From Sphingobacterium hungaricum (lineage in GTDB: Bacteria; Bacteroidota; Bacteroidia; Sphingobacteriales; Sphingobacteriaceae), in the NCBI RefSeq assembly GCF_015210005.1, contig NZ_MU158698.1:496001-560000 (forward strand): DNA of 64,000 bases, read 5' to 3'. Positions 8,205 through 16,579 of the stretch are shown piece by piece. The position numbers and the translations under genes were made by a program. The stretch's first letter is position 1, and each line of letters begins with the position of its first letter. The notes beneath the pieces are model-generated. The model saw nothing but the letters and a program-made list of their open reading frames with translations. It was not told the DNA's origin and made no database searches.

Positions 8205-9064
8205 TAACAGTAAATTCATTATCCGGAGGTAAGACTTCTAGTTTTATTGCTGCAAACTATCCTGCTGACCTAGATATATTTGCTTTGTGTTGTATTGATG
8301 ACCATAACGCAAATGCTCATTTCCGTCAAAGATATAAAGACGAGAAAATGATACAACGTGTCAACGATAAACTTCAAAAATATTGTAGCCAATGGCCGGA
8401 ATTTGTAGCAACGTCAGAAGATCCGCAAATTCTTTGGACAATGTTTGACCTTGAGCAGATGATAGGTCGTGAAATCATCTGGGTTCGCGGAATTGGTTGG
8501 GAACAGATGTTATCTTATAAAAAAGCCATTCCAAACATGAGTAAAAGGTTTTGCACAACTATGATGAAAATGCAGGCAATTTTTGATGTTTTGCTCATGT
8601 ATTTTGAATTACCAGTACAAATGAGAATTGGTTACCGATGGGATGAATTGGAAAGAGCCGCCCGGTTTACCGAGACGTGGAAATATGCAACACATTGTGA
8701 ATATAGGCCGAAGTCAAATACATGGATTCATAGGTGGAAAGAAATTGACTGGCGAACAGGGGAATTCCTTTTGGTTGATGATAAAATTATCCATCATCAC
8801 ATTCAGGAATTTTGGAAGGATAAAAGCATAGAATTCCCTATTGACAGTAATTGCTTGAATTGTTTTTGGAAACAAGAACAGCAACTGCGAAAAAACTTTG
8901 AATTACATCCACCTATTATGTATTGGGCCGCAATTCAGGAAGAGTTGATGGGAAGAACCTTTAAAGATAAAAATAGTATGCTTGATATCTCCAATATGGG
9001 TATACAACTAGATTTTATTTTTGGTACCGGCTCAGGTTGTCAGGCTGGATTTTGTACTAACTAA
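8201..9064 (+). CDS. PP-loop ATPase, PAPS-reductase-like
   Basis: N-terminal PP-loop SLSGGKTSS (residues 6-14) binds ATP pyrophosphate in the adenine nucleotide alpha-hydrolase superfamily, which includes PAPS reductase, DndC and tRNA thiolases. Cysteines form CCIDDH near residue 30, RFCTTMM near 120, CLNC near 215 and CQAGFC at the C terminus, compatible with an Fe-S cluster or a sulfur relay. Length 287 fits phage PAPS-reductase-like proteins. Together with ASCH and HNH neighbours, nucleic-acid or nucleotide thiolation is a reasonable inference but unproven. It ends the operon, and its last 33 bases overlap the convergent gene at 9032. Confidence 0.75.
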   Translation: MITVNSLSGGKTSSFIAANYPADLDIFALCCIDDHNANAHFRQRYKDEKMIQRVNDKLQKYCSQWPEFVATSEDPQILWTMFDLEQMIGREIIWVRGIGWEQMLSYKKAIPNMSKRFCTTMMKMQAIFDVLLMYFELPVQMRIGYRWDELERAARFTETWKYATHCEYRPKSNTWIHRWKEIDWRTGEFLLVDDKIIHHHIQEFWKDKSIEFPIDSNCLNCFWKQEQQLRKNFELHPPIMYWAAIQEELMGRTFKDKNSMLDISNMGIQLDFIFGTGSGCQAGFCTN

Positions 9065-9571
9065 CAAATCTTCAACTCCTGATATGTAAAAATCACCAAT
9101 ATTATACACGAATATTTCCTGCATATAATTATTTCCCTCAGTGTCCTTGAAACTTATCATTGCAATTTTTTCAGGTTCTTGATTAATTGTTGTTAGGCCT
9201 TTTTCATTTATTTCAACGCTATATTCTTGGTTTGTAGACATAAAACTTGGAATAAAATCAAGAGTAACTATGTAATCCGTCTTAAACTCCACTACTTGAA
9301 GGTCAAAAGCATTATTATCATTAACCTTTAATGTCAAGAATTTCTTAAAATTTCCTACTCCAAATTCTTCAGATTCGATTGTAACTGAAAAATATGGTCT
9401 TATAGTCTTTCTGTAATTTTTGTAAGAGATTTCATTTGATGTTTTTTGCGCGCTAAATGATTTTAATAATAAGACCGCTGTTATAGAGGTCACAATTATC
9501 ATGATCCAGTCGGACACCGTACCCCAAACATTTGAATTAAACCAAAATAGAAAAAATGTTGCTTGTTCCAT
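9032..9571 (-). CDS. Membrane-anchored hypothetical protein
   Basis: One N-terminal transmembrane helix (SDWIMIIVTSITAVLLL, residues about 20-37) followed by a soluble beta-rich domain of about 140 residues. I chose ATG 9571 (MEQATFFLFWF). An in-frame TTG lies 21 bases upstream. Tail-to-tail with the PP-loop gene, overlapping by 33 bases. Possible superinfection-exclusion or host-membrane accessory protein, judged only from topology and position. Confidence 0.6.
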   Translation of the reverse strand: MEQATFFLFWFNSNVWGTVSDWIMIIVTSITAVLLLKSFSAQKTSNEISYKNYRKTIRPYFSVTIESEEFGVGNFKKFLTLKVNDNNAFDLQVVEFKTDYIVTLDFIPSFMSTNQEYSVEINEKGLTTINQEPEKIAMISFKDTEGNNYMQEIFVYNIGDFYISGVEDLLVSTKSSLTT

Positions 9572-9720
9572 AAATTTAAAGAAAGAATACAATGAAAAAT
9601 ATCAATACTCAAAATATCAAGAATATTGTTTTCTAAAAGATCAAATATACATTTTGAAATTTATATTTCTTACGCTTTCCCGTAATCCCTAACCACTAAT
9701 TTTAACTACCTTACGCCAAA

Positions 9721-9915
9721 ATGAAAATAACAGCACAACCCCAAATTATAAAAGCAATTCTGGAATCTTTGACAACAAATGTATCCGCTCAAGGAATATC
9801 AATGAGATGCAAAATCGTACAAACAGAAACGACAGTTGAATTTATTCCATTAGAAAAGGTCACCCCTCAAGATTGGTTTTGGTTGGGATATTTCGTTAGG
9901 GAATATGTGGAGTAA
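9721..9915 (+). CDS. Hypothetical protein, 64 aa
   Basis: Small soluble protein (MKITAQPQIIKAILESL...) ending in WFWLGYFVREYVE. It stands alone between two opposing genes and overlaps the convergent gene at 9896 by 20 bases. The hydrophobic, aromatic C terminus is typical of small phage proteins of unknown function. No motif. Confidence 0.5.
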   Translation: MKITAQPQIIKAILESLTTNVSAQGISMRCKIVQTETTVEFIPLEKVTPQDWFWLGYFVREYVE

Positions 9916-10177
9916 AATCAACCATAACAACGCCAAAAAATTCCTCATCCTTAATATATTTCAAAGCCTGATCAATAATCAGAAAATGCTTTTCATCAAA
10001 TGGCACGGATAGCTTTGCGACCTGCTCGCTATCCAAATCAAGAAATTTGTCTAAATCAATAGTATCAGGAATCCAAGTAGGGTTTTCTTCCGCCAATGAA
10101 GAGTTTGAGCGAAGCACATTATATCCCCGTTGATGCAGTTCAACCAACACCTTTAAATCTAGTTTGACAAATTCCAT
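9896..10177 (-). CDS. Hypothetical protein, 93 aa
   Basis: Acidic soluble protein (MEFVKLDLKVLVELHQRGYNVLR...) with an LDLDSEQVAKL helix and a beta-rich C terminus. No known motif. It diverges from the SRAP gene at 10221, and the two starts are 43 bases apart, so they may share a control region. Confidence 0.55.
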   Translation of the reverse strand: MEFVKLDLKVLVELHQRGYNVLRSNSSLAEENPTWIPDTIDLDKFLDLDSEQVAKLSVPFDEKHFLIIDQALKYIKDEEFFGVVMVDFTPHIP

Positions 10178-10220
10178 TACCGAAAATAAAACTTATTTTT
10201 GATAAAATTGTTTTTCGAAT

Positions 10221-10910
10221 ATGTGTTATCATACGTCACACCCGTCAGAGAAAGAAATTCGCAAAAAGTTCAAAGGACTGGGCGTAGAATACGATCAACC
10301 CGAGATTCATCATGTCAGCGGATTTGCACGCCCTTATCTACCTGTCACGCTGAGCAATGCTCAAGACAAAATTATTACAGCCAGATGGAAGCTATTGCCT
10401 TTCTGGGTTAAGAATGAGGATGAAGCAAAGAAATACGCTAACACACTCAATGCTGAAAGTGAAAGCATTTTTGAAAAAGCTAGTTACAAGAACTACATAA
10501 CCAAGCAACGAGGTTTATTGTACGTCGATGGATTTTATGAACCTCATAAGGTCAAAGGTCAGAAAGAGACTGAAAATTATTACATCTACAAACCTAACAA
10601 AGAAATTTTCACTTTAGGGATCGTTTATAGTCAATTTACTGACCAAGAAACTGGAGAAACCTATCCAACATTTTCTATAATCACTACCAAGGCTAATCCA
10701 CTGCTTGAAGAAATTCATAATGAAAAGAAGCGAATGCCTCTTATTGTCCCGGAATCTTCACATGAAGAATGGCTAAATACAAACGATAAAGAAGATATTA
10801 AGCAATTAATGATTCCTTACGATGGTGAGCTGTCTTCTCATCAAACAGTGAGAGTTACCGACCCGAGAATGACAGATACGAATTTTGCAAGTATTCAGGA
10901 TAAAATTTAG
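10221..10910 (+). CDS. SRAP (YedK/HMCES) family abasic-site protein
   Basis: SRAP proteins form a thiazolidine crosslink with abasic sites in single-stranded DNA and also act as autopeptidases. The catalytic Cys2 follows the initiator Met (MCYHTS). The conserved Asn is in LNAESE, the Glu in GFYEP and the RMP motif in KKRMPLIV. Length 229 is normal. The residue usually read as His in HxRMP is Lys here, while a His lies further back in EIHNEKKRMP. This spacing may be a lineage variant rather than a loss. On a prophage it probably protects replicating DNA or takes part in SOS-linked repair. Confidence 0.88.
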   Translation: MCYHTSHPSEKEIRKKFKGLGVEYDQPEIHHVSGFARPYLPVTLSNAQDKIITARWKLLPFWVKNEDEAKKYANTLNAESESIFEKASYKNYITKQRGLLYVDGFYEPHKVKGQKETENYYIYKPNKEIFTLGIVYSQFTDQETGETYPTFSIITTKANPLLEEIHNEKKRMPLIVPESSHEEWLNTNDKEDIKQLMIPYDGELSSHQTVRVTDPRMTDTNFASIQDKI

Positions 10911-10935
10911 CTTCAAAGCAAATTTACCCTTGTGC

Positions 10936-11187
10936 CTAACCATAAATATCAACATCCATTTGCACGGGCGTTTCTTTTTCAAAGATTTCCGACAGCAAGT
11001 CGATAAGGTCAGCTGGCATGTCTTTCGTCTCCCAACGATTCTTCACGCCATATAGGCCTTTATAGAAGGTAGTCCGTTCCCCATTTTCCCACGTCACAAT
11101 AGCATGGTCGATTTTATCGACGCCCACTACGATGTACTTTATAGTCGTTGTTTTACCCCGGAGTGTGATAGTTGCTTCCTTTAACAT
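10936..11187 (-). CDS. Hypothetical protein, 83 aa
   Basis: Small beta-rich protein with a Thr-rich first strand (ATITLRGKTTTIKYIVVG) and an acidic end. No motif recognised. It lies between the SRAP gene and the IS element. The stretch from 11188 to the IS end contains short A/T-rich inverted repeats but no promoter that I can define. Confidence 0.5.
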   Translation of the reverse strand: MLKEATITLRGKTTTIKYIVVGVDKIDHAIVTWENGERTTFYKGLYGVKNRWETKDMPADLIDLLSEIFEKETPVQMDVDIYG

Positions 11188-11285
11188 GAGGTAAAATTAG
11201 GGTAAAAAAATCAAGTAATTACCTTATTTGCTAAGTAACGAAAACGCGGGTTTGATAATCAAATCAACCCCCACCTTTCTAGTTA

Positions 11286-12321
11286 ACGTGAGTTCGGGAT
11301 AAGAAAAAGTTTAAAATAGTTGGGATTTTAGACAAAAAAGGCTTGATTTTTGTACATAATTAGTTGACAACCAAATTATTACAATTATAAATCAAGCCCA
11401 TGCTTAGAGATAAAGTTATTGAAATTTTCGTTAAGGTGGATGATTTCTGTAAAGAAATTCAGCCAATTTTGGAAGAAAAGCGAATCGAGGACAAAAAATT
11501 AGGTATGCGCAACCGTAAAACTGGACTTTGTCAAAGCGAAATGATCAGCCTTATGGTACTGTTCCATAACGGTCAGTTCACCAATCTGAAGTCTTTTTAT
11601 GTACATTATGCTTTGCCGCATATGAAAGATCTGTTTCCCGGCCTAACAACTTATAACCGTTTTGTAGAACTGCAGCCCCGATGTGCCATGCTGTTTATGT
11701 TATTTGTAAAAATGCGCTGTTTGGGAAAAAGCAATGGCATCAATTTCATTGATTCAACGCACATCAAAGTGTGCCATAACAGAAGGATCCATCAGCATAA
11801 AGTTTTTAAAGATGTAGCCGAGCGTGGACAATGTTCAATTGGTTGGTTTTATGGCTTCAAGCTTCATTTGATAATCAATGACAAAGGGGATATTCTTTCA
11901 TTTTACCTTACTAAGGGCAATGTAGACGACAGAAATCTAAAACATATGATGGATATGACCAAAGATATTTTCGGAAAACTGTATGGAGACAAAGGCTATA
12001 TTTCTAAAGCAATGGCAGATATCCTTTGGGGAAATGGGGTCCAAATGGTAACAAAGCCAAGAAAAAATATGAAGGGAATGAACCTAAGCCAAACTGATAA
12101 AATTATGCTCAGAAAAAGAGCGATCATCGAGTGCGTGAATGATGAACTTAAGAATATTTGCAAATTGCAGCACACAAGACATCGCTCGGTAAACAACTTC
12201 TTGTTGAATATTTTAGGAGCTTTAGCGGCATACTCTTTTTTCCCTAAAAAGCCTTCTTTAAATATTCAGTTTGAGCAACAAGATAAACAATTATTCCTTG
12301 CTGCTTAAACCGAACTCACGT
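11286..12321 (+). mobile_element. IS982-type insertion sequence, 1036 bp
   Basis: Imperfect terminal inverted repeats begin ACGTGAGTTCGG at 11286-11297 and end CCGAACTCACGT at 12310-12321. Similarity continues inward for about 8 more bases. The element is flanked by TAGTTA on both sides (11280-11285, 12322-12327), read as a 6-bp target duplication. It carries one intact transposase gene. Clean ends and an intact duplication suggest a recent insertion into accessory phage DNA. Confidence 0.88.
11400..12308 (+). CDS. IS982 family transposase
   Basis: DDE transposase of 302 residues, the usual IS982 length. The first Asp lies in FIDSTHIKVC (about residue 119), the second in GDKGYIS after KLY (about 198), and the Glu in AIIECVNDELK (about 242). 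The C terminus ARRL-like core is replaced by QHTRHRSVNNF, typical of the family. The frame is intact, so the element may be active. The start is ATG 11400, about 100 bases inside the left repeat. Confidence 0.92.
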   Translation: MLRDKVIEIFVKVDDFCKEIQPILEEKRIEDKKLGMRNRKTGLCQSEMISLMVLFHNGQFTNLKSFYVHYALPHMKDLFPGLTTYNRFVELQPRCAMLFMLFVKMRCLGKSNGINFIDSTHIKVCHNRRIHQHKVFKDVAERGQCSIGWFYGFKLHLIINDKGDILSFYLTKGNVDDRNLKHMMDMTKDIFGKLYGDKGYISKAMADILWGNGVQMVTKPRKNMKGMNLSQTDKIMLRKRAIIECVNDELKNICKLQHTRHRSVNNFLLNILGALAAYSFFPKKPSLNIQFEQQDKQLFLAA

Positions 12322-12336
12322 TAGTTAAGTAATTAT

Positions 12337-13062
12337 TTACTCCGGTAGATTATCACTGATTTCCATATGCGTTGCAATCCATTTCAGTGCATCCTCAACT
12401 TCCTGGCGATGAGCCTGAGTCGCATAGATCCGGAACTCTACTTTATATTGGAAAGATTTATCAAATGCAAATAAGACAGCATATTTTTTAAACCGCGCTT
12501 CGCTCCCGTTCCAGTATGCATAGGCAATATGCAAGGTATTGTTTGTACGTTTATCACTGGATAATCCAGGCCAAAGCCCTCCCCCATCCCGATCTACGAA
12601 TTCAAAAAGATCTAACATAGATCCTTGCACCATATCAAGATTATCTATATTCTTAAACATATTTCTATACTCTTCTTTATCTGGAACTGAAATCGGTTGA
12701 TTAGGGTCGGTATATCCAGGATTTTCGGATAGCTGTGCAAGAATGTCCTGCTTGATATGCCATTTTATCGAATCGTTGTAAACACTAGCAGAAAAAACCA
12801 CATTACCTTTCTGGTAATAACTTCCATAGGAATATAAATAGTCCGTTCCTACTGTTTCACCCATGCGTTCCATAAAATAATCATTAATAACATCAAGTGC
12901 TTGGATAGGTTCAATTTTCACAAATCCAGGTGGAACAAAATCCTTTAAAAACAATTCCGGAGCCGGGGAATAGAGATGATGGAAGTCCTCGATCTGCTGG
13001 ACTTGCCCCTTTGAAATGCTCGAAAGCACGCAGAATACGAATAAAATAAGTATATGTTTCAT
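12337..13062 (-). CDS. Exported hypothetical protein, cargo
   Basis: Signal peptide MKHILILFVFCVLSSISKG, so ATG 13062 is preferred over the start 24 bases upstream. The mature part is about 220 residues, aromatic-rich and without a known domain. It starts 18 bases after the stop of the lipoprotein gene, so the two form an operon. Exported proteins are foreign to phage assembly, which suggests lysogenic-conversion cargo acting in the lysogen's envelope. Its 3' end lies 10 bases beyond the IS target duplication, so the insertion nearly hit it. Confidence 0.65.
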   Translation of the reverse strand: MKHILILFVFCVLSSISKGQVQQIEDFHHLYSPAPELFLKDFVPPGFVKIEPIQALDVINDYFMERMGETVGTDYLYSYGSYYQKGNVVFSASVYNDSIKWHIKQDILAQLSENPGYTDPNQPISVPDKEEYRNMFKNIDNLDMVQGSMLDLFEFVDRDGGGLWPGLSSDKRTNNTLHIAYAYWNGSEARFKKYAVLFAFDKSFQYKVEFRIYATQAHRQEVEDALKWIATHMEISDNLPE

Positions 13063-13079
13063 ATTAAAAATGTTTTTTA

Positions 13080-14747
13080 TTAACAATCAATCCCTCCAAA
13101 TGTATACCCTTCTTGAGCATATCCAAGCTTATCCAGCTTTTTTAGATTCCCATTCTCATCTCGAGTTCCTTTGTAGAGTTTTATCGAGTCACTAAAATTA
13201 TCTAGCAGAAAATTAATCCGGAGCTCAGGACTATCTGGTCTGCCATTCAGAAATTTATCATATTTCGATAAATATCGATCTAAATTATTGATATAGGTGG
13301 ATAAGTCAACTGAATTTCCTCGCGTTTTAAGTATTAGTTTATCCATATCTACCACAGTTATTGCATAAAATTCTCCACCGCCTATCTCTATTATATCCAC
13401 ATAATTAGTCATAAATGTTTCTTTATGAAAATCTTTGTCGCCAGATGCATTAGCAACCATATGTGCGCTAGTACCTAATGCAAAAAAATCTTGAATAGAA
13501 GGAGGATAACCAAAAGTATGAAAATGTGTAGTATTCAAAACGTATCCATCCTCGCTGTTCCATGTAAATGGAATTTTTACGTTATATTGATCATTATCAT
13601 TGTAGACTCTTGAGATTTCCTGATCAGTAAGATTAAGCAGATCTTTTACTGAAACATTAAATCCAGCTTCTACTTTTATCCCTAACGAGTTTTTTTGACC
13701 CTTAATATCCGCAAGTTTTGCCTTGTAACCTAATATATTATTTATTCTCATTCTCTTCAAACAATCGTCGGATTCCTGAACAGGTGGCCCGGCTGCACTA
13801 CCGTAATATGTTGCTATCCCATTACTGAACCCATTCGCTCCGTTGATATTTGAACAACCACCAGTTGGGATTGTCTCGGTTCGCCAAATCAAATTATAAC
13901 TTCCAACTTTACGCATTCCCATCGACATCCCATAAATACTGCGACCATCAAGGTTTGAACCGACCTGACCTGAGGGTTCACTTCCTACAAACCTTTGAGT
14001 TGTGTAAGAAATTTCCAGATCAGGATATGCTATTTGGACTTGACATTCATGGCCAGAAACAGGAAAGATTTCTTCATATTCATGCTCTATTAATGGGTTT
14101 TCCTGCAAGGGGTCTTCGGAAGGTAAATTTAAATATTTAATCATTTTATTGTCCACAACTTCGGTAATTCTTAATGCAGTTAATTGATAATCTAGATGAA
14201 TAACGTGTCCTGAAAACTCATCTCCCAAAAGGTCATAGAATCCTAAAAATCGAGAAGGATATCTGGACATACCTTTATCTTGCATAAGATCTATTATTTC
14301 CTGTTCGTACGGATGATAATCTCTAAAACTGACTATAATATTGTTTTTATCATAGTCATGCTGAAAAACCGCCACTCTATATCCTTTTGGGGCCATGCCT
14401 TCTACTAATGAAGAATTAATTTCCTCTTGCATAATGATTGGGACAAGTATGGCTGGATAGCCCTCGATTATCTCCTCTCGAGCAGCGTAATCCCAATAAA
14501 ACTGATTATAAACAGAATCCGCCATGTTTTCAGATATGCTGGAGATATTCACTGGACTACTAGATGAAATTTTATTACGAGGATCTTTATTTGCGAATTG
14601 AATATCCAATGATTTTCGGAGATGTTTTTTCGCGTCATTTAATGTTAAGGAATTTCCTAAATAAGCCTTGGAACTATCATTTGTTAAAAGATCTTTTTTA
14701 CAAGATGATAACAACAGGGTAAATAAAATAAAAATATAGAATCTCAT
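13080..14747 (-). CDS. Lipoprotein of unknown function, cargo
   Basis: Lipobox LLLSSCKK at residues 11-18 after a short hydrophobic leader gives a lipid-anchored protein of about 540 residues. The region around residue 270-310 is rich in Gly/Ser with a CSNINGANGFSNG segment, and a histidine pair (HFHTFG) lies near residue 405. No enzyme motif is certain. A -7-like box TATGTTTG lies 20 bases upstream. Together with the downstream exported protein it forms a two-gene leftward operon unlike neighbouring phage genes. Probably expressed in the lysogen as a surface trait. Confidence 0.65.
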   Translation of the reverse strand: MRFYIFILFTLLLSSCKKDLLTNDSSKAYLGNSLTLNDAKKHLRKSLDIQFANKDPRNKISSSSPVNISSISENMADSVYNQFYWDYAAREEIIEGYPAILVPIIMQEEINSSLVEGMAPKGYRVAVFQHDYDKNNIIVSFRDYHPYEQEIIDLMQDKGMSRYPSRFLGFYDLLGDEFSGHVIHLDYQLTALRITEVVDNKMIKYLNLPSEDPLQENPLIEHEYEEIFPVSGHECQVQIAYPDLEISYTTQRFVGSEPSGQVGSNLDGRSIYGMSMGMRKVGSYNLIWRTETIPTGGCSNINGANGFSNGIATYYGSAAGPPVQESDDCLKRMRINNILGYKAKLADIKGQKNSLGIKVEAGFNVSVKDLLNLTDQEISRVYNDNDQYNVKIPFTWNSEDGYVLNTTHFHTFGYPPSIQDFFALGTSAHMVANASGDKDFHKETFMTNYVDIIEIGGGEFYAITVVDMDKLILKTRGNSVDLSTYINNLDRYLSKYDKFLNGRPDSPELRINFLLDNFSDSIKLYKGTRDENGNLKKLDKLGYAQEGYTFGGIDC

Positions 14748-14766
14748 AATTTTGGTTCAACTAAAG

Positions 14767-14774
14767 CAAACATA
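14767..14774 (-). promoter_or_regulatory. -7 box of the lipoprotein cargo operon
   Basis: TATGTTTG on the minus strand fits TAnnTTTG and lies 20 bases before the lipoprotein ATG. I do not see a good -33 element at the expected distance, so the promoter is tentative. Confidence 0.4.
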
Positions 14775-14814
14775 ATAATTTTTTTAAAAAAATATAACTT
14801 AATGTTAAATATTT

Positions 14815-14896
14815 TAACTTCATAGCAGTTCAGGAGCAACTCCCAGTTGCTTTTTTAAATTGATAATCCCCGGTGATCATGCTGGGGATTTTTTAT
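14815..14896 (+). ncRNA. Small RNA-like element, copy 1
   Basis: A conserved lead-in (AACTTcaTAgCAGTT) is followed by hairpin GCAACTCCCAGTTGC (14836-14850), a 14-base A/T linker, then hairpin AATCCCC...GGGGATT (14865-14890) running into TTTTTT. The terminal hairpin plus U tract looks like an intrinsic terminator on the plus strand. A second copy with the same order lies 200 bp downstream. No reading frame explains it. Confidence 0.55.
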
Positions 14897-15014
14897 GAGA
14901 CATCTCGTTACACTTTAACCTAATATCACATTTTAAATAGCTTATTCAATTAGCTGTAACCGAATAAAAAGAACATTCACTAAAGTTTAAAAAATTATAT
15001 TAGGTTAACTATTA

Positions 15015-15100
15015 TAACTTAGTATCAGTTTGTAAGCAACTCCCCGTTGCTTTAATTATAGTAAAAATTTCCCCGGTGTAGAGACTGGGGATTTTTTATT
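15015..15100 (+). ncRNA. Small RNA-like element, copy 2
   Basis: Same architecture as copy 1: lead-in AACTTagTAtCAGTT, hairpin GCAACTCCCCGTTGC (15036-15050), A/T linker, then TCCCCGG...CTGGGGA (15070-15091) and a T run. The loop of the first hairpin and the linker differ from copy 1 while both stems are kept, which points to selection on structure. The gap between copies (14897-15014) holds no gene. Confidence 0.55.
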
Positions 15101-15132
15101 TAAAGATATTCAATTTTCTTATCTTTATCCTC

Positions 15133-15336
15133 ATGACTATTGAAGAACTAAAAAAAGAATTGTTAGGCAAAGAATACCCCGAAAAAATAATCGTATCGAA
15201 AGATATGACCGTAATAAATGCAGATAAATTCCTGACAAAGCAATTCTATATGTGTGACCATTGGGAAAAGCCATTAGAAAAATCACCTGCTTATTTGAGG
15301 TTGATGAAGTTTTTGAAGGTGGTGAAGAAAAAATAA
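15133..15336 (+). CDS. Hypothetical protein, 67 aa
   Basis: Small charged protein, MTIEELKKELLGKEYPEKIIVSKD region first, then a lysine-rich end. The opening resembles small DUF6965-like proteins of Bacteroidota, though I cannot confirm this. The sequence TATCTTTA ends 5 bases before the ATG, a close match to TAnnTTTG, so the mRNA may have almost no leader. The terminator-like end of small RNA copy 2 insulates it from upstream. Confidence 0.55.
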   Translation: MTIEELKKELLGKEYPEKIIVSKDMTVINADKFLTKQFYMCDHWEKPLEKSPAYLRLMKFLKVVKKK

Positions 15337-15368
15337 GGGCTTACTTTTTTATACTTAATATAGCAAAC

Positions 15369-15818
15369 ATGTGTGCGTTTAATTATACTGAAATTTTTAT
15401 CGGAGCATTATTAGGGATTTTGTTAACTATTATCTATGATTCTTTTAAAGACACCCAACGGAAGTATAAGGCAAGGAAATTGTTTTCGTTTTTTCCAGGG
15501 ATTTATAGATCTTCTATAATTAGTAATGAATTCAAGTCAAAGGCAACAATTTCATATAATGAAGATAACATTCTTCAGATTATCGTTCAGCATGAATCAA
15601 GAGAGTGGCGCGGAACGATCAAAATGGAAACGCCCTCGCTTGGTACATTATCTTATGCTTATACAGATAGACCTGATGAAGTGGGATTAAAAACTATTAT
15701 TCCGTCTTTTGATAAAAACCAATTTACTTTAATTCCCGAACCATATTATTTAACAGCCGCTTCTATGGATTATACTAAGGAAATTTTTATAAAAGAAGAT
15801 ATTACTTCCTCCTCTTAA
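15369..15818 (+). CDS. Membrane-anchored hypothetical protein, 149 aa
   Basis: ATG 15369 (MCAFNYTE) is preferred because it puts one transmembrane helix (IFIGALLGILLTIIYD) at the N terminus. The open frame upstream overlaps the preceding gene without protein-like sequence. The soluble part is beta-rich (ILQIIVQHESREWRGTIKME). It overlaps the convergent spanin gene by 17 bases. Accessory membrane protein, function unknown. Confidence 0.6.
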   Translation: MCAFNYTEIFIGALLGILLTIIYDSFKDTQRKYKARKLFSFFPGIYRSSIISNEFKSKATISYNEDNILQIIVQHESREWRGTIKMETPSLGTLSYAYTDRPDEVGLKTIIPSFDKNQFTLIPEPYYLTAASMDYTKEIFIKEDITSSS

Positions 15819-16437
15819 TCCCAAAATACCAAAGAACAGCAAATATCACGATAACCGCCCCAATCGCCCAGCCTAAGTTATTCATTAGTATTGCCCAGAT
15901 GTTTGCTTTACTTTCGCTAACAACGACCTTGCTTTCTTGCTTTCGTTCTTGTTGAACAGCAACAGCGACCTGCTTTTCTGTCTGATCCTGATTCTTTTCT
16001 TCTCGATTTTCAGTCTTGTCCTTACTCTCGGTTATTTTCTCGTTTTCCGTTTTAGTCGTTTTTTCACCTGGTGTTACAATATCCAAAGTCAAAGTTTTAC
16101 GTAGCGTATCCAATACAGCTTTAATTTGATTGCCTGCCGAATCCCTCAAATAGTTATCGCCTGGCTTTAATTCATGAGGTTTAACCGTCACTTTGGTTGT
16201 GCCAGAGGGCTTTTCGGTTACGGTAGTTGTTTCCCTTTCGGTGGTCACAACTCCTTTGTCTACGACCTGCTCCTTAACTTCGCCTTTATTGATTGTGGTT
16301 TGAGTAAGCACACAGTCACGCTTGACAACTTCTTCGAGCGTCTGGATATTCTTGGATTTGCTTTTGTTCCTAAGCGAGCCACAAGAAGACAATAAGGCCA
16401 CTATAGCCATTACTGCAATTAGTTTAATTCCTTTCAT
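15802..16437 (-). CDS. Unimolecular spanin candidate
   Basis: Topology of a u-spanin: lipobox LLSSCGS at residues 15-21 (outer-membrane lipid anchor), a long Thr/Glu/Lys-rich periplasmic stretch with strong coiled or extended character, and a C-terminal inner-membrane helix (LGWAIGAVIVIFAVLWYFG) ending in KRRK. Such proteins fuse outer and inner membrane in the last step of lysis. It lies at the end of the lysis cassette behind the amidase. The length of 211 residues is enough to span the periplasm. Sequence similarity to known spanins is not expected, so the call rests on topology and position. Confidence 0.75.
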   Translation of the reverse strand: MKGIKLIAVMAIVALLSSCGSLRNKSKSKNIQTLEEVVKRDCVLTQTTINKGEVKEQVVDKGVVTTERETTTVTEKPSGTTKVTVKPHELKPGDNYLRDSAGNQIKAVLDTLRKTLTLDIVTPGEKTTKTENEKITESKDKTENREEKNQDQTEKQVAVAVQQERKQESKVVVSESKANIWAILMNNLGWAIGAVIVIFAVLWYFGIKRRK

Positions 16438-16579
16438 CGAGTGATATTTTTAAACTGTCTAAAACGTCCTTTGCTTCTTGGATAGAAATGTAAATCTGTT
16501 CCTTTGGCATGGTAGATTGACTACCAGATGTTGATATCATCAATACCAACACAAATGCGAATGCTATTAATTTTTTCAT
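16424..16579 (-). CDS. Small exported lysis-cassette protein, 51 aa
   Basis: Signal peptide MKKLIAFAFVLVLMISTSGS, then about 30 polar residues with an amphipathic helix (ISIQEAKDVLDSLKISL). It overlaps the upstream gene stop by 4 bases (ATGA) and the spanin start by 14 bases, so all three are translationally coupled. Possibly a holin regulator or a small periplasmic lysis factor. Function inferred only from place. Confidence 0.6.
   Translation of the reverse strand: MKKLIAFAFVLVLMISTSGSQSTMPKEQIYISIQEAKDVLDSLKISLDERN

Noticed and set aside
15133..15818. A frameshifted single gene spanning 15133-15818
   Set aside because: The downstream frame has its own ATG (15369) followed by a transmembrane helix, and the overlapping part of the longer frame does not look protein-like.
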